A stretch of DNA of 39,433 nucleotides from Methanobrevibacter millerae. Its GTDB lineage: Archaea > Methanobacteriota > Methanobacteria > Methanobacteriales > Methanobacteriaceae. The first letter of the stretch is position 1. Each line of letters opens with the position of its first letter. Where the stretch lies: assembly GCA_015063005.1 (NCBI GenBank), contig SUTF01000014.1:1-39433 (forward strand), in the 5' to 3' direction. A program made the translations under genes and the position numbers. This document shows, in pieces, positions 1-8,411 of the stretch. The notes under the pieces are model-generated. The model saw nothing but the letters and a program-made list of their open reading frames with translations, made no database searches and was not told the origin of the DNA.

Positions 1-82
1 ACGAATTTTCATCGAAGTAAATTTTCAACTGTAAAAAATTTAAAATAAAATAAGCCTATAAAATTTTACAGACTCTTTTTTT

Positions 83-682
83 TTAGTTTGAATACAGGTA
101 TTCTTTTATATTAATTCCGCAGGAAGGACATTCTTCTTGGTTAATTTTTAACTTGCTTCTGCAGTTAGGGCAATAATTAAGTTTGACTTCGTACTCTTTG
201 GTTAAGTCAAGTTTTTTGTTGATGTCAATTCTGAGGGTAATTTTGCTTTTGATAGCATCTTCATCCCAATCATTTTCCATCAGTATTTTTTTATAATAGA
301 ATGCTTCTGTCATTGATGCATAATATCCAAAGATGCTTTCTCCTTTTTGAATGTAAAACCCTCTTTTTTTGTGATCAAAAAGAATTTCTCCTTCACGTTC
401 CTTTTTGTTTACTTTTATTCCTTTTATCCTTCCTTTTGACCTTTTTTCTGGAAATGGTGGTAGGGTCATGTTTTCATATTTGTTTTCAAGGTCACATTCC
501 ACAAGCAAGTCATAATCGAAATTACAGTAAAATAGTGCATCTCTTTCATATAATGCATCGGATAATTTCTTAAATTCCCCATAATCTTTATTATTATACT
601 TAATACGGAATACCTCTCCGCTTTTAACAATATTTCTGTAAAAATATCTAATTTCCTGGGAATTAATTTCAATCATCCTCAT
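83..682 (-). CDS. Hypothetical protein with two AP2-like repeats and a C-terminal zinc ribbon
   Basis: A protein of about 199 residues whose function I do not recognise. The C-terminus carries a CPNC...CPSC pair (about residues 170-192), a classic zinc-ribbon knuckle pair. The body holds two related stretches, each with a basic beta-rich segment, a YGEF or FGYY motif and a helix (LSDALYERDAL; MTEAFYYKKIL). This resembles the small AP2-like repeats seen in hypothetical proteins of Methanobrevibacter, but that assignment is inference from memory of the pattern. A second ATG (676) lies two codons inside and could be the true start. The gene is divergent from the amidohydrolase. T-rich DNA on the coding strand past the stop (about 20-60) could end transcription. 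A nucleic-acid-binding role is possible but not shown. Confidence 0.7.
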   Translation of the reverse strand: MRMIEINSQEIRYFYRNIVKSGEVFRIKYNNKDYGEFKKLSDALYERDALFYCNFDYDLLVECDLENKYENMTLPPFPEKRSKGRIKGIKVNKKEREGEILFDHKKRGFYIQKGESIFGYYASMTEAFYYKKILMENDWDEDAIKSKITLRIDINKKLDLTKEYEVKLNYCPNCRSKLKINQEECPSCGINIKEYLYSN

Positions 683-779
683 TAAATTTTGATGGTAAAT
701 ATTAATTATATTTTTTGATGTTTAAAAATTTATTTTTTAATAGAGTGATTAAACTAAAAATATAATTTGATTCATAAAA

Positions 780-789
780 TTTAAATATT
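780..789 (+). promoter_or_regulatory. TATA box (box A) for the amidohydrolase gene
   Basis: TTTAAATATT is centred about 26 bases before the ATG at 811, and no Shine-Dalgarno-like sequence lies between them. The spacing suggests a leaderless or nearly leaderless mRNA, as is common in archaea. Called by eye. Confidence 0.45.
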
Positions 790-810
790 TTTAATTAAAA
801 ACTTTTTTTA

Positions 811-1950
811 ATGTTTACTATATCTAATGGAATTATTTTAAGAGGTTTAAATCTCAATCCCATAAAGGCCAATATCACTGTTGATGACGGAATTATCATT
901 GATATTTCTGAAGATTCGAAAGAAGGCAAAATCATTGATGTTGATGGTGCAATTATATGTCCTTCTTTTTTAAATGGCCATACTCATATTGGGGATTCAA
1001 TTATTAAGGATGAAGGATATGGACTTTCTTTAGGTGAAATGGTCAAGCCGCCAAATGGAGTTAAGCATCGTGCATTGGCATCTGCTGAAGATGAAGACAT
1101 TATTGAATCAATGAAGTCAACAATGTGGGAAATGCTTAAATCAGGAACCACTCATTTCATTGATTATCGTGAAGGGGGTCTTAAAGGAGTTAAATTATTG
1201 AAAGAGGCCTCAAGGGATATTCCAATCACGCCAATTATTTTAGGGCGTGATGATAGTTTTTATGGTGATGATCCTGATTTGTCAATGGTAAAATCACAAA
1301 TTAGAAAACTTTTAAAGGTGGCTGATGGTATTGCTCCAAGCGGCTTTGGGGAAATTACTGATGATGTGGCAAATCTTATTGTGAGTGAATGTGAAAAGGC
1401 AGGAAAGATTTCATCAATTCATGTTGCAGAATCAGAATCCACTCAAGTTGATTCTCTAGCAAAGTTCAACAAGACTGAAATTGAAAGAGGAGTCAACTCT
1501 AATTTCAATCAGCTGGTTCATTGTACCAACCCTAAAAATAATGATTTGGATTTGATTAAGAATTCTAATGCAAACCTTGTTGTTTGTCCTCGTGCTAATG
1601 CAACATTGAATGTTGGGATTGTTCCATTGAATGAAATGCTAAATCTTGGTTTAAGGCCAATTTTAGGAACGGATAATCTAATGCTTAACTCACCGTCCAT
1701 GTTTAGGGAATTGGAATTTACACTTAAATTAATGTCAATTTATTATAAGAATTACTTAAATCCTTCTCTTTTACTTCAAATGGCCACAACTAATGCTTGT
1801 TTATTTAATTTCAACAAATCTTGTATTGAAATTGGTCAGGTTGCTGAGTTTAATGTCTTTGAACATTTTTCCAAAAATCCTTTTTTAAATATAATCAATC
1901 GTATAGAAACAAAAAATATATTATATACTATTAATAAAAATATATCCTAA
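811..1950 (+). CDS. Amidohydrolase-superfamily metal-dependent hydrolase
   Basis: A 379-residue protein of the cytosine deaminase/chlorohydrolase branch of the amidohydrolase superfamily. The N-terminal beta-sandwich ends in NGHTHIGDS, giving the metal-binding HxH at residues 57 and 59. Further metal or active-site motifs follow in order: SIHVAES, LVHCTN, and GTDN near residue 288. These fit a mononuclear deaminase-type site. The substrate cannot be told from sequence; deamination of a nucleoside or pterin-like compound is one option. The start is the first ATG after a TATA box with no room for a ribosome binding site, so the message is probably leaderless. The next gene (UspA) follows after 45 bases and has its own ribosome binding site. 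Confidence 0.85.
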   Translation: MFTISNGIILRGLNLNPIKANITVDDGIIIDISEDSKEGKIIDVDGAIICPSFLNGHTHIGDSIIKDEGYGLSLGEMVKPPNGVKHRALASAEDEDIIESMKSTMWEMLKSGTTHFIDYREGGLKGVKLLKEASRDIPITPIILGRDDSFYGDDPDLSMVKSQIRKLLKVADGIAPSGFGEITDDVANLIVSECEKAGKISSIHVAESESTQVDSLAKFNKTEIERGVNSNFNQLVHCTNPKNNDLDLIKNSNANLVVCPRANATLNVGIVPLNEMLNLGLRPILGTDNLMLNSPSMFRELEFTLKLMSIYYKNYLNPSLLLQMATTNACLFNFNKSCIEIGQVAEFNVFEHFSKNPFLNIINRIETKNILYTINKNIS

Positions 1951-1995
1951 TAATATATTGAACAAATAGAGTCATATATTATTGGAGATGGAAAT

Positions 1996-2418
1996 ATGTA
2001 CAAGAAGATTTTAGTCCCAACCGATGGGTCTGAATTTGCAAAAAAAGCGCAATTACAAGCTATTTATTTAGCAAAGGCTACTGGAGCCGAAATAATTGCA
2101 TTAAGTGTATCAGAAAATCATTTTATAAGCGGAATTTCCTTAAACGATGAAGTAGAACAATTAAATGAACTATTAAAAGATCGCTGTGAAGAAGATCTTA
2201 AACAATTTGAAGATATGAATGATGAAGAAGTAAAAATATCCCCAGTTATTAGGGAAGGCTCACCTGCAAAATCCATATTGGATGTGGCTTCTGAGGAGGA
2301 TGTTGATTTAATCGTTATAGGAAGTTCGGGTAAATCTGGTTTTGATAGATTTATTTTGGGTAGTGTAAGTGAAAAAGTCGTTCACACTGCAAAATGCCCT
2401 GTATTAATTGTACATTAA
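1996..2418 (+). CDS. Universal stress protein, UspA family
   Basis: A 140-residue single-domain UspA protein, the usual length for the family. It starts KKILVPTDGSEFA (strand 1 with the nucleotide-contacting Asp) and ends with a GSSGKSGFDRFILGSVSEKV stretch matching the ATP-binding G-2x-G-9x-G(S/T) motif, followed by CPVLIVH. ATP binding is therefore likely. The ribosome binding site GGAGATGG sits just before the ATG. Its neighbour is a CBS-domain protein, another adenine-nucleotide-sensing type, so the pair may serve energy or stress sensing. That link is inference. Confidence 0.93.
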   Translation: MYKKILVPTDGSEFAKKAQLQAIYLAKATGAEIIALSVSENHFISGISLNDEVEQLNELLKDRCEEDLKQFEDMNDEEVKISPVIREGSPAKSILDVASEEDVDLIVIGSSGKSGFDRFILGSVSEKVVHTAKCPVLIVH

Positions 2419-2459
2419 TTTAATATTATTACATGTATTAATTACATAAGGTGTTTTTT

Positions 2460-3299
2460 ATGTTAGTTAAAAGAGTAATGTCTAAAAAAGTAGTTCGTGT
2501 TTCCGTTCCAGGAAGCAGAGAAAAAGTTTTAGACTTAATGAGAAAAGAAAATAAAGCAGTTCTTCCTGTTGTTAAAGAAGATGATAATAAATTAGTTGGT
2601 GTTGTCACACGTTCTGATTTAATCAACAATCCTGATGAAGAACAAATTGCTATGTTAATGAGTAGGAATCTTATTACAGCTAGTCCTGATGAAGATGTAA
2701 CTGATGTGGCTAAAAGAATGATTGAAAATGATGTAAGGAGAGTTCCTGTTGTTAATGATGATGGTGAATTAGTTGGAATAATCACTTCATTTGATTTAGT
2801 ATCTCAAGCTTTAACTAAACTTGAAATTGAAGATGCTGTTGAAAATTATATGATCACTACTGTTCCTACAACTTGGGAAAAAACTCCATTGAATGTTGCT
2901 TTTGAATCAATGAAACAATTTGGACTCAAATCCATTTTAGCATTGGATGATGAAGCTCAATTAACTGGAATCTTAACTGAAACTGATTTCATTGCAGAAA
3001 GTGAAATCATTTCTGAAAGAAGTGAACACAGTTCTACAGTAGGTACTGAAGGAGACAAATGGTCCTGGGACAGTACTTCTGTTTTATACATTGAGAAAAA
3101 TCATTTGAAATTCACTGATAAGGTTGTTAGTGATGTTGCTGTTGGTAATGTTGAAGTGGCAAATTCAAAAACAAAAGTTTCTGACTGCGCTAAAAAGATG
3201 AAAACATTACATATTGAGCAAATCCCTGTTATTGGTGTTGAAGGAGACTTAGTTGGTCTTGTAAGAGCTAGTGACTTAATTAAAGCTTTAGTTGAATAG
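2460..3299 (+). CDS. Four-CBS-domain protein
   Basis: A protein of about 279 residues built of four CBS domains in two Bateman pairs. Visible CBS signatures are VMSKKVVRVSV...VGVVTRSDLI, LMSRNLITASPDEDVTDVAKRM...VGIITSFDLV, YMITTVPTTWEKTPLNVAFESM...GILTETDFI, and a last one ending VGLVRASDLI. CBS pairs bind AMP, ATP or SAM and usually regulate a partner. No catalytic domain is attached. I chose the ATG at 2460, not the GTG at 2451, because the GTG is part of the ribosome binding site AAGGTG, spaced seven bases from the ATG. The following gene starts 10 bases after the stop. Confidence 0.9.
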   Translation: MLVKRVMSKKVVRVSVPGSREKVLDLMRKENKAVLPVVKEDDNKLVGVVTRSDLINNPDEEQIAMLMSRNLITASPDEDVTDVAKRMIENDVRRVPVVNDDGELVGIITSFDLVSQALTKLEIEDAVENYMITTVPTTWEKTPLNVAFESMKQFGLKSILALDDEAQLTGILTETDFIAESEIISERSEHSSTVGTEGDKWSWDSTSVLYIEKNHLKFTDKVVSDVAVGNVEVANSKTKVSDCAKKMKTLHIEQIPVIGVEGDLVGLVRASDLIKALVE

Positions 3300-3309
3300 C
3301 TGTGATACG

Positions 3310-3777
3310 ATGGCTGTTAGCCCAGTTTTAGTTATTAAAATTGTTGATGGCAGTTCTGTAGGTGTTCGAGCTCGATGGAGAGATGAATTCATTGAACATC
3401 ATATTGTGATGAACTCTGTTCTTGCATATTGGTGGGCAAATGATTTACCTCCGGCCATTAAATTTTTAGAACTTTTTGAATCTGTTATTAAAAGGACTAT
3501 CAATGAACTGACTCCTCATAAAACTTTAAATTTAAAATATGAAGTTAAAGCAGATGATGTTTTGGAAAAGGCTTCTCAAATCGAAATCAACTTAATTGAA
3601 GTCGAAGCAGATGATGTTGGTTTTAAGATTGATGGAAAGACACTGTCTTTAAATGGTCTTAAAAATTCTTCTGAGGAATCTGAAGAAAAGACTCCATTTA
3701 GTGAGAGTTATGAAAAAGTTCTTGAAACTCCAGATATTGTTTTAAAGAAATACCTAGAAATGAAAAATAAAGACTAA
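3310..3777 (+). CDS. Conserved hypothetical protein
   Basis: A 155-residue soluble protein that I do not recognise. It begins MAVSPVLVIKIVDGSS, has a Trp-rich segment (ARWRDEFIEHHIVMNSVLAYWWAND), and ends in an acidic, low-complexity tail (EESEEKTPFSES). No transmembrane segment or metal-binding motif is evident. A TTG at 3292 overlaps the preceding CBS gene, but the ATG at 3310 with the GGTGAT-like TGTGAT at 3301 is the better start. The 10-base gap to the CBS gene suggests co-transcription. It is convergent with the larE-like gene. Confidence 0.7.
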   Translation: MAVSPVLVIKIVDGSSVGVRARWRDEFIEHHIVMNSVLAYWWANDLPPAIKFLELFESVIKRTINELTPHKTLNLKYEVKADDVLEKASQIEINLIEVEADDVGFKIDGKTLSLNGLKNSSEESEEKTPFSESYEKVLETPDIVLKKYLEMKNKD

Positions 3778-3840
3778 AGTAATGTTATGTAATCTATGAT
3801 TTCTAACTTTACTAACCTATTTTTTTATAGTTGTCGTTGC

Positions 3841-4851
3841 TTAAATATTTCTTCTAATTTTTGGCATGATATTCATGAATTCGGTTAATGCCTCATCATA
3901 ATTTTTTAAATCATATCCTTCAATCAAACCGTTTTCATTAATTGTTATTTTTTGCATTTTGATTTGTTCCAGATTTTCACTGATGATATTTTTGGTAATG
4001 TGTTTTTTTGTATTTTCAAGGTTTACTGTAAATGGCAATTGGTATTTGAATTGATTGGAATCAAAGTCCAAAATAATTTTTTCATTATCATCAATTGGTG
4101 TTAAATTTAAACAAACTTTTTCATATCCACATAATTTTAATTTATCATTAATTTCATTTAATGCATTTGTATTGATAATTTTAGAGAAATCATTTACTTC
4201 ACATACACCAAGTTCATTAAAATCTCTAACTTTTACTAATTCACAACCGCTAATGTCTGAAAGAATTTTTTCACTTTTTTTAATCTTTTCGACTTTTTCC
4301 TTTGTGATGTTTGTATTGGTTGGAATTCTTGTTGCAAGGCATGTTGTTGATCTGGAATATGTGATGTTACTTTTGTCAAGATACTCATGTATTTCTTTTG
4401 AAGTTAATCTTGCTTCAATCAGTGGTGTTTTAAATTTCTTGTCGTATGTGATTAGAATTCCTGGCCTATCCATGACCAGATCACTAATGTTATTTCCGTC
4501 ACATACATAATCAAATCCATTGGCTAGTGCGAATTCCTTGATTTTACTGTACATTAAGTTTCTGCATGAATAACATCTGCTAGATGAATTTTTTAGGAAA
4601 TCTTCATCTTCATAAAAATCAATGTCTATGATGTGGTGTTTTATTCCAAATTTTGAAGCCATATTCTTCACATGATTAATAAAATTGTCCGGAAATAGGT
4701 GATTATTAATTGTTATCGCCAAAACATCATGGCTTACTCTTGATGCAAGATAAGCTATCAAAGTACTGTCTGCTCCACCAGAAAATCCTATAGCTACTTT
4801 TTTATCTTTCAAAATGTTTTCAACAAGCGCAATCTTTTCATATAGTTTCAT
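3841..4851 (-). CDS. larE: LarE-type PP-loop sulfurtransferase, three-cysteine class
   Basis: A 336-residue PP-loop ATP pyrophosphatase of the LarE family. The ATP-binding loop SGGADS is at residues 24-29. The motif CLATRIP has C171 at the position of the sacrificial cysteine of Lactobacillus LarE (SCSVSSRFPYG). It also carries C93 and C96 (RCYSCRN). Three-cysteine LarE proteins such as that of Thermotoga are reported to hold a [4Fe-4S] cluster that carries an extra sulfide, so this one may be catalytic and not sacrificial. The C-terminal ~80 residues (from about residue 255) go beyond the core family. It is the last gene of the M50-ycaO-tfuA-larE operon, and its ATG overlaps the tfuA stop by four bases. 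The likely role is supplying sulfur for YcaO-dependent thioamidation. A nickel-pincer cofactor role cannot be excluded. Confidence 0.82.
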   Translation of the reverse strand: MKLYEKIALVENILKDKKVAIGFSGGADSTLIAYLASRVSHDVLAITINNHLFPDNFINHVKNMASKFGIKHHIIDIDFYEDEDFLKNSSSRCYSCRNLMYSKIKEFALANGFDYVCDGNNISDLVMDRPGILITYDKKFKTPLIEARLTSKEIHEYLDKSNITYSRSTTCLATRIPTNTNITKEKVEKIKKSEKILSDISGCELVKVRDFNELGVCEVNDFSKIINTNALNEINDKLKLCGYEKVCLNLTPIDDNEKIILDFDSNQFKYQLPFTVNLENTKKHITKNIISENLEQIKMQKITINENGLIEGYDLKNYDEALTEFMNIMPKIRRNI

Positions 4852-5501
4852 TTTATCATATCTGCAATATATCTGATTAATTCCTTAGCATCTTCCTTTT
4901 TGATATCAACGGATACTCTTATGAAATTGATTAGATTACTTTTTGTTTCATCATCTAAGCTTGAACTGTTTAATGTTTGAGAATAGTTTCTTTTAGGATA
5001 AAAAGTTGATTTAGCTATTTTTATTAATTCATCCTTTTGCTCCTGTGTGATGATATTTTCACTGACTGCATTTGTAAATACATAATTCATATTGATTAAT
5101 GGTTCGGATAATGCTTCTAATGTTTCGCTGTCAAGCATAACTGCAACATCATCGTCTGATGCCACTTTTCCTGTTGCATACTGTTCGTAAACATAACCAA
5201 TGCCGGTCATTCCAAGGCTGTCGAGTTCTGATGCTCTAAGCGCACCCATACTTGATGCACCAACAACAGTAACCCCACTATTGATGACATTCAGTATTTC
5301 CTTGTGCCCCACTGAAGAATTTTGGTGAAAGACTCCATCTATTATTCCAATAATGTCTGGATTTTCTTTCATGTCATGACCCAAATCACCTCTTTTTATG
5401 GGTCTTTTATAGATTACTTCAACATCATCATGGGAATCAAGAATTTCCCTTGCTTCATCAAATGAAAGGGACAATCCTGTGTAAATAATTATTTTAACCA
5501 T
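4848..5501 (-). CDS. tfuA: TfuA-like protein (thioamidation partner of YcaO)
   Basis: A 217-residue TfuA-family protein. Family landmarks are YTGLSLSFDEA near the N-terminus, DGVFHQNSSVGHKEIL, and GASSMGALRASELDSLGMTGIG, followed by a conserved acidic SDDDVAV. In methanogens YcaO and TfuA together convert a glycine of McrA to thioglycine; genetic work in Methanosarcina showed both are needed. TfuA is thought to help deliver or activate sulfide for YcaO. The gene lies 4 bases after ycaO and overlaps larE by 4 bases, so all three are almost surely translated from one message. Confidence 0.92.
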   Translation of the reverse strand: MVKIIIYTGLSLSFDEAREILDSHDDVEVIYKRPIKRGDLGHDMKENPDIIGIIDGVFHQNSSVGHKEILNVINSGVTVVGASSMGALRASELDSLGMTGIGYVYEQYATGKVASDDDVAVMLDSETLEALSEPLINMNYVFTNAVSENIITQEQKDELIKIAKSTFYPKRNYSQTLNSSSLDDETKSNLINFIRVSVDIKKEDAKELIRYIADMIK

Positions 5502-5505
5502 AAAA

Positions 5506-6711
5506 TCATACTCTTAAAAATCTGTATCCCGCACGGCTTTGGTCAATTGAATATAACTCCATTGTCGGAATAATGACTCTAACAACATTAATATCAAGTT
5601 CCGGGCGTGTCAAATCATAGTATAAAACATGTTCGATTTCATTTGCTTTCAATTCATCCAAAACAATATCTATGTCTTTGGTAATGGAATCCGTACTTTT
5701 GTTTTCTATGTCATTTAGGTCAATTTGAATTTCATCCTGTTGGAAATAGTGTTTATTGATTCTTTTCATACGTTCATAGCCAGCAGTTCTTGCAAAATCT
5801 GCTCTCACAGTGTCTTCACGAGCTCCATGAATTTGTGTTGCTCTGCTTTGGGCTACTTCAGTCAATGCTCTTAAAATTGCCACTTCTGGATCTAAATGGG
5901 TTCCAATTCCCAAAGTTAAAAGTCCAGCATCTTTCAATAACGTGTCATCTGCAGATGCGGCTATTGTGGGGATATTGATGTCTGCTGTTAAATCCATTAA
6001 TTTGATATTTATTTCATTTTCACTGAATTTTAAAAGGGCATCATTTACAACATCACTTTCAATGCTGTCTAAATTGATTTGTTTTGAGTTTTTATGTGTC
6101 AATTCAAAGATGCTCCATGCATCTCTTTCAATGACTTCAAACATTCCATGCAATATTGCCTCTTCCTTGCTGTTTCCTGAAGCAAGTCCGTTGGTATTTG
6201 ATTTGAATAATGTTTCGCCAGAATTATCTTCTAATACATATGGATGAAATATTGCATTTGAAGCAACATAATAATTGCTGTCAGCAATTAAATCATGTGT
6301 TAGGCTCCATTCAAGATTCATTGAACCGATGTCCTTTTTTTCATACTCGCTTGGTAAATTCAAGGATTTTGGATCAATAACATTTCCTTTATTCTCAATT
6401 TCATGTATTGTTCCCATAATTGTTTCATCATCCTGCCTTTCAGCAGAATATCTCTCAAAACCTTCCATCATAGCTGAAGCCTTAGCATGCTCTGTACTAA
6501 TTCCTTTACCACCATAAATACTAATTGAACCATCCTGTGATGTCGGCCTAATCGCTGAAAAGACAGGAAGTCCAATTCTATCCAAATGAGTAATTTCGGT
6601 AATACGTGTGATTCCTGCAATTTTACATTTGCTTTCATTATTTTTGATAGTTTCACTTGGTGGGATAATTCTGTGAGTTCCCTTAAAATATTTAATTTCC
6701 TTTGACGTCAT
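5506..6711 (-). CDS. ycaO: YcaO-domain protein, probable McrA thioglycine-forming enzyme
   Basis: A 401-residue YcaO ATP-dependent backbone-modifying enzyme. The ATP and Mg-binding signatures are present: ASAMMEGFERYSAE (residues 78-91), EEAILHGMFEVIERDA (183-198) and RALTEVAQSRAT (about 280). YcaO phosphorylates a peptide amide oxygen; with a sulfide donor the product is a thioamide. No precursor-peptide gene or azoline-type dehydrogenase lies nearby, and with TfuA next door the expected substrate is McrA in the methyl-coenzyme M reductase active site. The C-terminus (SRAGYRFLRV) lacks the PxPxP tail of azoline-forming YcaOs, which fits a thioamide role. It starts one base after the M50 protease stop codon. 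Confidence 0.92.
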   Translation of the reverse strand: MTSKEIKYFKGTHRIIPPSETIKNNESKCKIAGITRITEITHLDRIGLPVFSAIRPTSQDGSISIYGGKGISTEHAKASAMMEGFERYSAERQDDETIMGTIHEIENKGNVIDPKSLNLPSEYEKKDIGSMNLEWSLTHDLIADSNYYVASNAIFHPYVLEDNSGETLFKSNTNGLASGNSKEEAILHGMFEVIERDAWSIFELTHKNSKQINLDSIESDVVNDALLKFSENEINIKLMDLTADINIPTIAASADDTLLKDAGLLTLGIGTHLDPEVAILRALTEVAQSRATQIHGAREDTVRADFARTAGYERMKRINKHYFQQDEIQIDLNDIENKSTDSITKDIDIVLDELKANEIEHVLYYDLTRPELDINVVRVIIPTMELYSIDQSRAGYRFLRV

Positions 6712-6712
6712 T

Positions 6713-7357
6713 TTAAAATCCTATTAAAATTCTCACAATATTTTCAACACCTACTGTCATTGATAAATAGGTCATAATTCCTGCAATAGCAATAGCAACA
6801 AGCCAAATTATAATGTTCCATCTAATTACTTTAGATCCGTCCAGATTCCAAATTGGAACTAAATTAAAAACAGCCAGGTAACTGTTGGTGGAAAAACCTA
6901 AAGAACACACAATAAATATGAACTGCATGGTAGAATTATAGAATGCCTGTTTGTATACTAATGTAGCAATAATCAGGAATACCAATGCAAGAAGGATATT
7001 AACGACAGGTCCTGCAAGGGATATTACTCCGTTGGTTTTATCATCCAAATAGTTTCCGGAATATGTGTAGACTGCACCCGGTGCAGCAAATACGAATCCG
7101 AAAAATGAAGATACTAATGCAAATATTAATCCTGCAGGCCACAATTTAAATTCCGCCCAATAACCATAATGCATTGAAGCAAATTTATGTCCTAATTCGT
7201 GCAATACAAAACCTAAACCTAATCCAATCATAACAACTGGAAATATGGCTTGAAGTGCTGAAACATTTCTACCGCTGTATAGTATTGAAAAACTTAGAGA
7301 AATGAAAATAAATGCAATTAATAAATCTCTTATTTCACTTGCTGTTACTTTAAACAT
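6713..7357 (-). CDS. Membrane zinc metalloprotease, M50 (site-2 protease) family
   Basis: A 214-residue polytopic membrane protein with HELGH at residues 53-57 (two zinc-binding His and the catalytic Glu) inside a hydrophobic segment, and NLDG at 171-174 supplying the third zinc ligand (D173). At least five hydrophobic segments are visible. M50 proteases cut substrates within the membrane; archaeal members of this short type have no defined substrates. It is the first gene of the ycaO operon, with one base between its stop and the ycaO start. No role in McrA modification is known, so the link may be shared expression only. Its promoter appears to be the TATA box shared with the divergent M24 peptidase. 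Confidence 0.88.
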   Translation of the reverse strand: MFKVTASEIRDLLIAFIFISLSFSILYSGRNVSALQAIFPVVMIGLGLGFVLHELGHKFASMHYGYWAEFKLWPAGLIFALVSSFFGFVFAAPGAVYTYSGNYLDDKTNGVISLAGPVVNILLALVFLIIATLVYKQAFYNSTMQFIFIVCSLGFSTNSYLAVFNLVPIWNLDGSKVIRWNIIIWLVAIAIAGIMTYLSMTVGVENIVRILIGF

Positions 7358-7376
7358 ACTTTTTAAATATCTAATT

Positions 7377-7389
7377 CTATATATAAAAG
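7377..7389. promoter_or_regulatory. Shared bidirectional TATA box
   Basis: CTATATATAAAAG lies in the 52-base gap between two divergent ATGs (7357 minus, 7410 plus). Its near-palindromic core TATATATA sits about 25 bases from the minus-strand start and about 29 from the plus-strand start. Neither gene has a Shine-Dalgarno sequence, so both mRNAs look leaderless and a single box could serve both directions. Confidence 0.5.
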
Positions 7390-7409
7390 TTTTTTCTAAA
7401 TAATTAAAT

Positions 7410-8411
7410 ATGCATATAAAAAATATTTTAAAAGATATGGAAAAAGATAATATTCAGGCATATCTACTAACTCAGTTTACTAATATAAAATATATTTCCG
7501 ATTATAAGCCGACCAGTTTTGCTTTTTGTGTTATTAAGGAAAATCCAATCATTTACGCTTCACAGATGGATATGGAAATAGCAAATAGAGATTCTACAAT
7601 TGAAGTTAAAGAATATGAAAAATTTGAAGTTATGATTGACGATTTAAAAAAAGAAGGCATTAAAAACTTAGCTATTGAGCCTAGTTTGGTTTACAGTACT
7701 TATGAGAAATTTAAAGACGATTTTAAAATAGAATCTAAAAATTACATTGATAAACAAAGAATGATTAAATCATCAGATGAACTGAAAAATATCAAAAAAG
7801 CTACTGAAATTGCACAAACTTCATTCAAACAACTTGATGTTGCTAACAGGAGTGAAACTGAAGATGTTTTAGCTTTTGATTTGGTCAGATTGATGATAGA
7901 AAATGGTGCTTCCGGCGAATCATTTGACACTATATTGGTGAGTGGATCTGATACCAGTCTTCCTCATGCAGTACCTCAGCCCAAAAAACTTGAAACTCCA
8001 ATATTGGTTGATTGGGGAGCGAAATTTAATGGCTATTGTTCTGATAACACAAGAACAATAGTTTACACAGAAAAACAGCATGAAATTTTCGATATTGTTC
8101 TTGAATCTCATGACAAGGCGATTAAAGCCATAAAACCTGGACTTAAATGCTGTGAAATTGATAAGGTTTCAAGAGACATTATTAAAGAATATGGTTATGG
8201 CGATAATTTTATTCACTCAACCGGCCATAGTTTAGGTCTTGATATTCATGAAACTCCAGGATTTTCCATTCGTGATAATACTGTTATTGAAAAAGGAATG
8301 GTTATAACCGTAGAGCCTGGAATATATTTGGAAGGGGAATTTGGAGTTCGTATAGAGGATACTGTATCCATTGGCAATAAAGCAAAAATAATTGGTAATT
8401 TATCTATTTAA
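7410..8411 (+). CDS. M24 metallopeptidase, Xaa-Pro dipeptidase/aminopeptidase type
   Basis: A 333-residue pita-bread fold peptidase with a creatinase-like N-terminal domain (about 1-115) and a catalytic domain. All five dimetal ligands are visible: D201 (VDWGAKFNG), D212 (CSDNTRT), H273 (STGHSLGLDIHE), E302 (VEPGIYLEGE) and E316 (RIEDTV). The protein should remove or split proline-containing dipeptides in the cytoplasm. The length is typical of PepQ-like proteins in methanogens. It is divergently transcribed from the M50 operon from a common TATA element and lacks a ribosome binding site. Confidence 0.92.
   Translation: MHIKNILKDMEKDNIQAYLLTQFTNIKYISDYKPTSFAFCVIKENPIIYASQMDMEIANRDSTIEVKEYEKFEVMIDDLKKEGIKNLAIEPSLVYSTYEKFKDDFKIESKNYIDKQRMIKSSDELKNIKKATEIAQTSFKQLDVANRSETEDVLAFDLVRLMIENGASGESFDTILVSGSDTSLPHAVPQPKKLETPILVDWGAKFNGYCSDNTRTIVYTEKQHEIFDIVLESHDKAIKAIKPGLKCCEIDKVSRDIIKEYGYGDNFIHSTGHSLGLDIHETPGFSIRDNTVIEKGMVITVEPGIYLEGEFGVRIEDTVSIGNKAKIIGNLSI

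Noticed and set aside
4055..4510. 151-codon open frame on the plus strand inside larE
   Set aside because: A shadow of the LarE-type gene; the real frame carries the PP-loop and conserved cysteines.
5506..7357. YcaO locus as a ribosomal peptide natural product cluster with an M50 leader protease
   Set aside because: No precursor-peptide gene, dehydrogenase or exporter is present; YcaO with TfuA in a methanogen is best explained by McrA thioamidation.
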